Part shown: positions 46,934 to 49,168 of the stretch, piece by piece
How the letters are laid out: every line of letters starts with the position of its first letter
How positions within the stretch are numbered: position 1 is the stretch's first letter
Source of the DNA: Lachnospiraceae bacterium
GTDB taxonomy: Bacteria > Bacillota > Clostridia > Lachnospirales > Lachnospiraceae
Assembly (NCBI GenBank): GCA_017480445.1
Contig: JAFVAO010000008.1
Coordinates: 1 to 49,168 of the forward strand
DNA: 49,168 bases
Direction of reading: 5' to 3'
Translations under genes and position numbers: made by a program
Notes under the pieces: model-generated
What the model was told of the DNA's origin: nothing
Databases searched by the model: none
The model's input: the letters and a program-made list of their open reading frames with translations, nothing else

Positions 46934-46979
46934 AAAAGTGCCATGAATCCTTAAAGAATAAGGACTCTGGCACTTTTTC
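46934..46979 (+). terminator. Intrinsic terminator after purF
   Basis: AAAAGTGCCA (46934-46943) pairs with TGGCACTTTT (46968-46977), with a second TCCTTA/TAAGGA stem inside and a T-run at the end. It closes the asnB-pyrG-purF unit. Confidence 0.9.
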
Positions 46980-47075
46980 ACTTCATCGTGTACTTTAGTA
47001 ATTTTTCTATTTATGGCCTTTGCTTAAGTCTTCATCCAGATATGCTGCATATTGGGGTGAATAGGTATCCTTGGA

Positions 47076-47103
47076 TTGACGAAGATGTGGTATCGGATAT
47101 AAA
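47076..47103 (+). promoter_or_regulatory. Promoter for clpS
   Basis: TTGACG (47076-47081), a 16-base spacer and TATAAA (47098-47103) fit a sigma-A promoter 33 bases before the clpS ATG. Confidence 0.55.
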
Positions 47104-47136
47104 ATAGAAACTAAGAAGAGATTTGAGAGGGATATT

Positions 47137-47436
47137 ATGGCGACAAAAGAATCTGTAAAAGAGAGGACAGGAAGTAAGCTGAAGGAGCCGAAGCTCTATC
47201 AGGTCATCATGCTGAATGATGATTTTACGAGCATGGAATTCGTGGTGTCTATACTGATCGATATTTTCCATAAGGATCCGGTGACGGCGGAGACGCTTAT
47301 GCTCCATGTGCATAAAAACGGCAGAGCGGTTGTAGGAAAATATCCGTATGATATCGCGCTCACCAAGATCGATCTGGCAATGTCCAGAGCGCGGGCGGAA
47401 GGCTATCCGTTCAGACTTACGATGGAGGAAGAATAA
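47137..47436 (+). CDS. clpS: ATP-dependent Clp protease adaptor ClpS
   Basis: The 99-residue protein matches ClpS: YQVIMLNDDFTSMEFVV (N-degron pocket residues in the NDD block), LMLHVHKNGRAVVGKYPYDIA and the Arg/Ala-rich end RARAEGYPFRL. ClpS binds N-degron substrates and hands them to ClpA (or ClpC) for ClpP. GAGAGGG precedes the ATG. clpA normally follows clpS in many genomes; here a short open stretch and then a restriction-modification gene follow instead. A 21-codon frame starts at 47440, directly after the stop, and may be the remnant of a former downstream gene. Confidence 0.93.
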   Translation: MATKESVKERTGSKLKEPKLYQVIMLNDDFTSMEFVVSILIDIFHKDPVTAETLMLHVHKNGRAVVGKYPYDIALTKIDLAMSRARAEGYPFRLTMEEE

Positions 47437-47477
47437 AGGATGGAACTTCTAACGACCCGGATTATTGGGAAATTCCC

Positions 47478-47506
47478 TTGCTGTATTTCTGATAACAGAA
47501 TATAAT
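47478..47506 (+). promoter_or_regulatory. Promoter for the restriction-modification locus
   Basis: TTGCTG (47478-47483), a 17-base spacer and TATAAT (47501-47506) give a plausible sigma-A promoter about 85 bases before the hsdR ATG. GGGA-AAT-TCCC just upstream (47467-47477) is a short inverted repeat that could be an operator. Confidence 0.55.
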
Positions 47507-47591
47507 ATAAGCAAGGTTTGGATTATTTAGGGTAGTGTAAAGAATGTAGATGACGATAACGAAAAATGAGTACAGGTAAGGAGGCATCCTT

Positions 47592-49168
47592 ATGAGTAAT
47601 TTTGCATTCCTTGAGCATAAATGGAATGATCTTGCCAAACTGGGAGATTTAGCAGAAAAGTATATCTATTCTGATCCGAATTCTTCTATCATGAAGCAAG
47701 GTATGTGTGCGGAACAGATTGTGAAATATATGCTGGCATACGAGGGTATTCCAGAGCCGGAGGTAGACAACACGCAGGTTATGCGCATCCGGCTGCTTAG
47801 GGATGAAGGTTTGCTTCCCTATGAGATAAAGACTACGTTGCATATTCTGAGAAAGGATCGAAATGATGCTAGCCACGAGGCGATGGATGAGCAGGCAAAA
47901 GCACTTAGGAATCTGGAGCTTTTGTACAAGCTTTGTGTGTGGTTCATGCAGGTCTACGGGGACGGGGGCTATGATTATGAGCCGGAAGCATATGCGGATC
48001 CGGTGGACATGACGGTCAACTTTACAGATTTGGAGAGGGAAAATCAGGAACTTGAGGCCAAGAATCAGGAACTTTTGATAGAACTGAATCATATCCGGGA
48101 AAATGGTGGCGCAAATATTGCTCGTAGGGCAGCCGCGTATCAGAGGGCACGCAGCATAGATTTAAGCGAAGCCCAGACAAGAGAGTTGATTGACGAACAG
48201 CTTCGTCGTGTTGGCTGGGAAGCGGATACGGAAAATATCCGCTATTCCAAGGGGGCAAGACCAAAGAAAGGGCATAACTATGCCATTGCAGAATTTCCTA
48301 CGGACTCAGCACTGGGAAATCATGGCTATGCTGACTATGCCCTGTTCATTGGGGAGCAGTTGGTAGGTATTGTAGAAGCAAAGCGGAAACACAAGGATAT
48401 TCCATCGGTACTCGATTATCAGTGCAAGGATTATGCAAAGAACATTAAGGTAGAACATCAGAAATATGTGATAAAGCAGTTTGGATCGTACATGGTGCCG
48501 TTTCTGTTCGCAACGAACGGGCGTGACTATTTCAAACAATACGAAGAGAAATCCGGTATCTGGTGTCTGGATGTGCGAAGTCAGTTTAATTCTGGCAAGG
48601 CATTACCCGGTTGGTTTTCACCGGAAGGCATAGAACTGGCGCTGGAAAAAGATATTGAGGAGGCAAAGAGGAAGCTTCTTGCCACCGGATATGAAGTATT
48701 GCAGAACCCGGAAGGTTTAAACCTGCGGGACTATCAGGTTGATGCAATCAAAGCGGCAGAAAAGGCGATTGTACAGGATAAGAAAACAGAAGTGCTGTTG
48801 GCGATGGCAACCGGTACCGGAAAGACGAGAACCGTTCTTGGCATGATATACCGGTTTCTTTCGGCAAAGCTATTTAAACGGGTGCTCTATCTGGTTGATC
48901 GTACTACGCTTGGAGAACAGACAGCAGATACTTTTAAAGCGGTAAAGTTGGAGGATCTGAAGACATTAAATGAACTTTATGATATGAAGGAGTTGGGCGA
49001 AAAGGATATCGAGAAGGACACCCGGCTGGTCATTGCTACAGTGCAGAGTCTTGTGAAACGTGTTATTTATAATGAGAATGACGATAGTATGCGTGGATCA
49101 TCAGACTTTGACCGTATCATTGTGGATGAGGCTCACAGGGGAGAGAGTCGGGACAAGGAAATGACGGA
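47592..49168 (+). CDS. hsdR: Type I restriction endonuclease subunit HsdR (N-terminal part)
   Basis: The frame is open from ATG at 47592 to the window edge, giving 525 residues without a stop. The N-terminal part has a DUF4145-like region and a coiled coil (near 145-175, LERENQELEAKNQELLIEL). The nuclease core follows (about 215-270), with DYALFIGEQL and IVEAKRK as a PD-(D/E)xK-type site. A helicase motor comes next: NLRDYQVDAIKAAEKAI, Walker A MATGTGKTRT at about 403-412 and the DEAH box VDEAHRGES near 510. HsdR translocates and cuts unmethylated DNA with HsdM and HsdS. AAGGAGG lies eight bases before the ATG. Base composition is more AT-rich than the housekeeping genes, which fits a transferred defence locus. 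Confidence 0.92.
   Translation, partial: MSNFAFLEHKWNDLAKLGDLAEKYIYSDPNSSIMKQGMCAEQIVKYMLAYEGIPEPEVDNTQVMRIRLLRDEGLLPYEIKTTLHILRKDRNDASHEAMDEQAKALRNLELLYKLCVWFMQVYGDGGYDYEPEAYADPVDMTVNFTDLERENQELEAKNQELLIELNHIRENGGANIARRAAAYQRARSIDLSEAQTRELIDEQLRRVGWEADTENIRYSKGARPKKGHNYAIAEFPTDSALGNHGYADYALFIGEQLVGIVEAKRKHKDIPSVLDYQCKDYAKNIKVEHQKYVIKQFGSYMVPFLFATNGRDYFKQYEEKSGIWCLDVRSQFNSGKALPGWFSPEGIELALEKDIEEAKRKLLATGYEVLQNPEGLNLRDYQVDAIKAAEKAIVQDKKTEVLLAMATGTGKTRTVLGMIYRFLSAKLFKRVLYLVDRTTLGEQTADTFKAVKLEDLKTLNELYDMKELGEKDIEKDTRLVIATVQSLVKRVIYNENDDSMRGSSDFDRIIVDEAHRGESRDKEMT

Overview
The window comes from a moderately GC-rich chromosome of a spore-lineage Firmicute, most likely a member of the Lachnospiraceae (Clostridia). 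This is inferred from gene content and protein character: RecU, RsmD-CoaD, a YlbJ-like membrane protein, a split HisZ/HisG(short) enzyme, a HisIE protein with an extra N-terminal barrel-like domain, a TIGR03960/TIGR03936-type radical SAM pair beside RNase E/G, GGDEF-rich signalling, strong purine-rich ribosome binding sites and several TTG/GTG starts. No rRNA, tRNA, CRISPR array, prophage or transposase gene was seen.

Layout. 1-3.4 kb: end of a type II topoisomerase A subunit, rsmD, coaD and a coiled-coil protein, closed by a clear terminator. 3.4-11.2 kb: cell-wall amidase, a convergent YlbJ-like gene, an RsuA-type pseudouridine synthase, a YgiQ-type radical SAM protein, an SDR, two small unknowns and an RluA-family pseudouridine synthase with its own terminator. 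11.3-13.4 kb: a decayed LytS-type histidine kinase behind an intact HTH-receiver regulator, and a divergent small membrane protein. 13.5-16.3 kb: a tight permease / cytidylate-kinase-like / YitT operon. 16.4-20.0 kb: a c-di-GMP-type cluster in which a Cache sensor and a GGDEF domain are encoded as two overlapping genes, followed by a complete Cache-HAMP-GGDEF protein. 20.0-22.7 kb: recU and a DUF3298-like lipoprotein with its own promoter.

22.7-31.2 kb: a histidine biosynthesis cluster (hisZ, hisG, hisD, hisB, hisIE) interrupted by a NahK-like kinase, an acetyltransferase, a membrane-anchored unknown and a membrane GGDEF protein. hisA, hisF, hisH and hisC are not in the window. 31.5-32.1 kb is gene-free and holds a large branched inverted-repeat element. 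32.1-38.0 kb: a radical SAM/DUF2344 fusion broken by a one-base frameshift, an RNase E/G without the zinc-link segment, a NUDIX hydrolase, an LUD-domain protein and a PaaI-type thioesterase. 38.1-40.5 kb: an AmmeMemoRadiSam pair (MEMO-AMMECR1 fusion plus radical SAM enzyme), a widely conserved system of unknown function. It is followed by a nested inverted-repeat (MITE-like) element and a MATE transporter.

42.0-46.9 kb: asnB-pyrG-purF, three consecutive glutamine amidotransferases. A consensus promoter and a strong intrinsic terminator lie in front of asnB, an arrangement that suggests attenuation. 47.1 kb to the end: clpS without an adjacent clpA, then the start of a more AT-rich type I restriction-modification locus (hsdR, cut by the window edge).

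Most of the window is ordinary housekeeping. The points most worth checking are the asnB leader, the two structured intergenic elements, the split sensor/GGDEF pair, the interrupted his cluster with its barrel-HisIE fusion, the AmmeMemoRadiSam pair, the decayed kinase and the one-base frameshift in the radical SAM gene. All function calls come from reading motifs; no database search was run.
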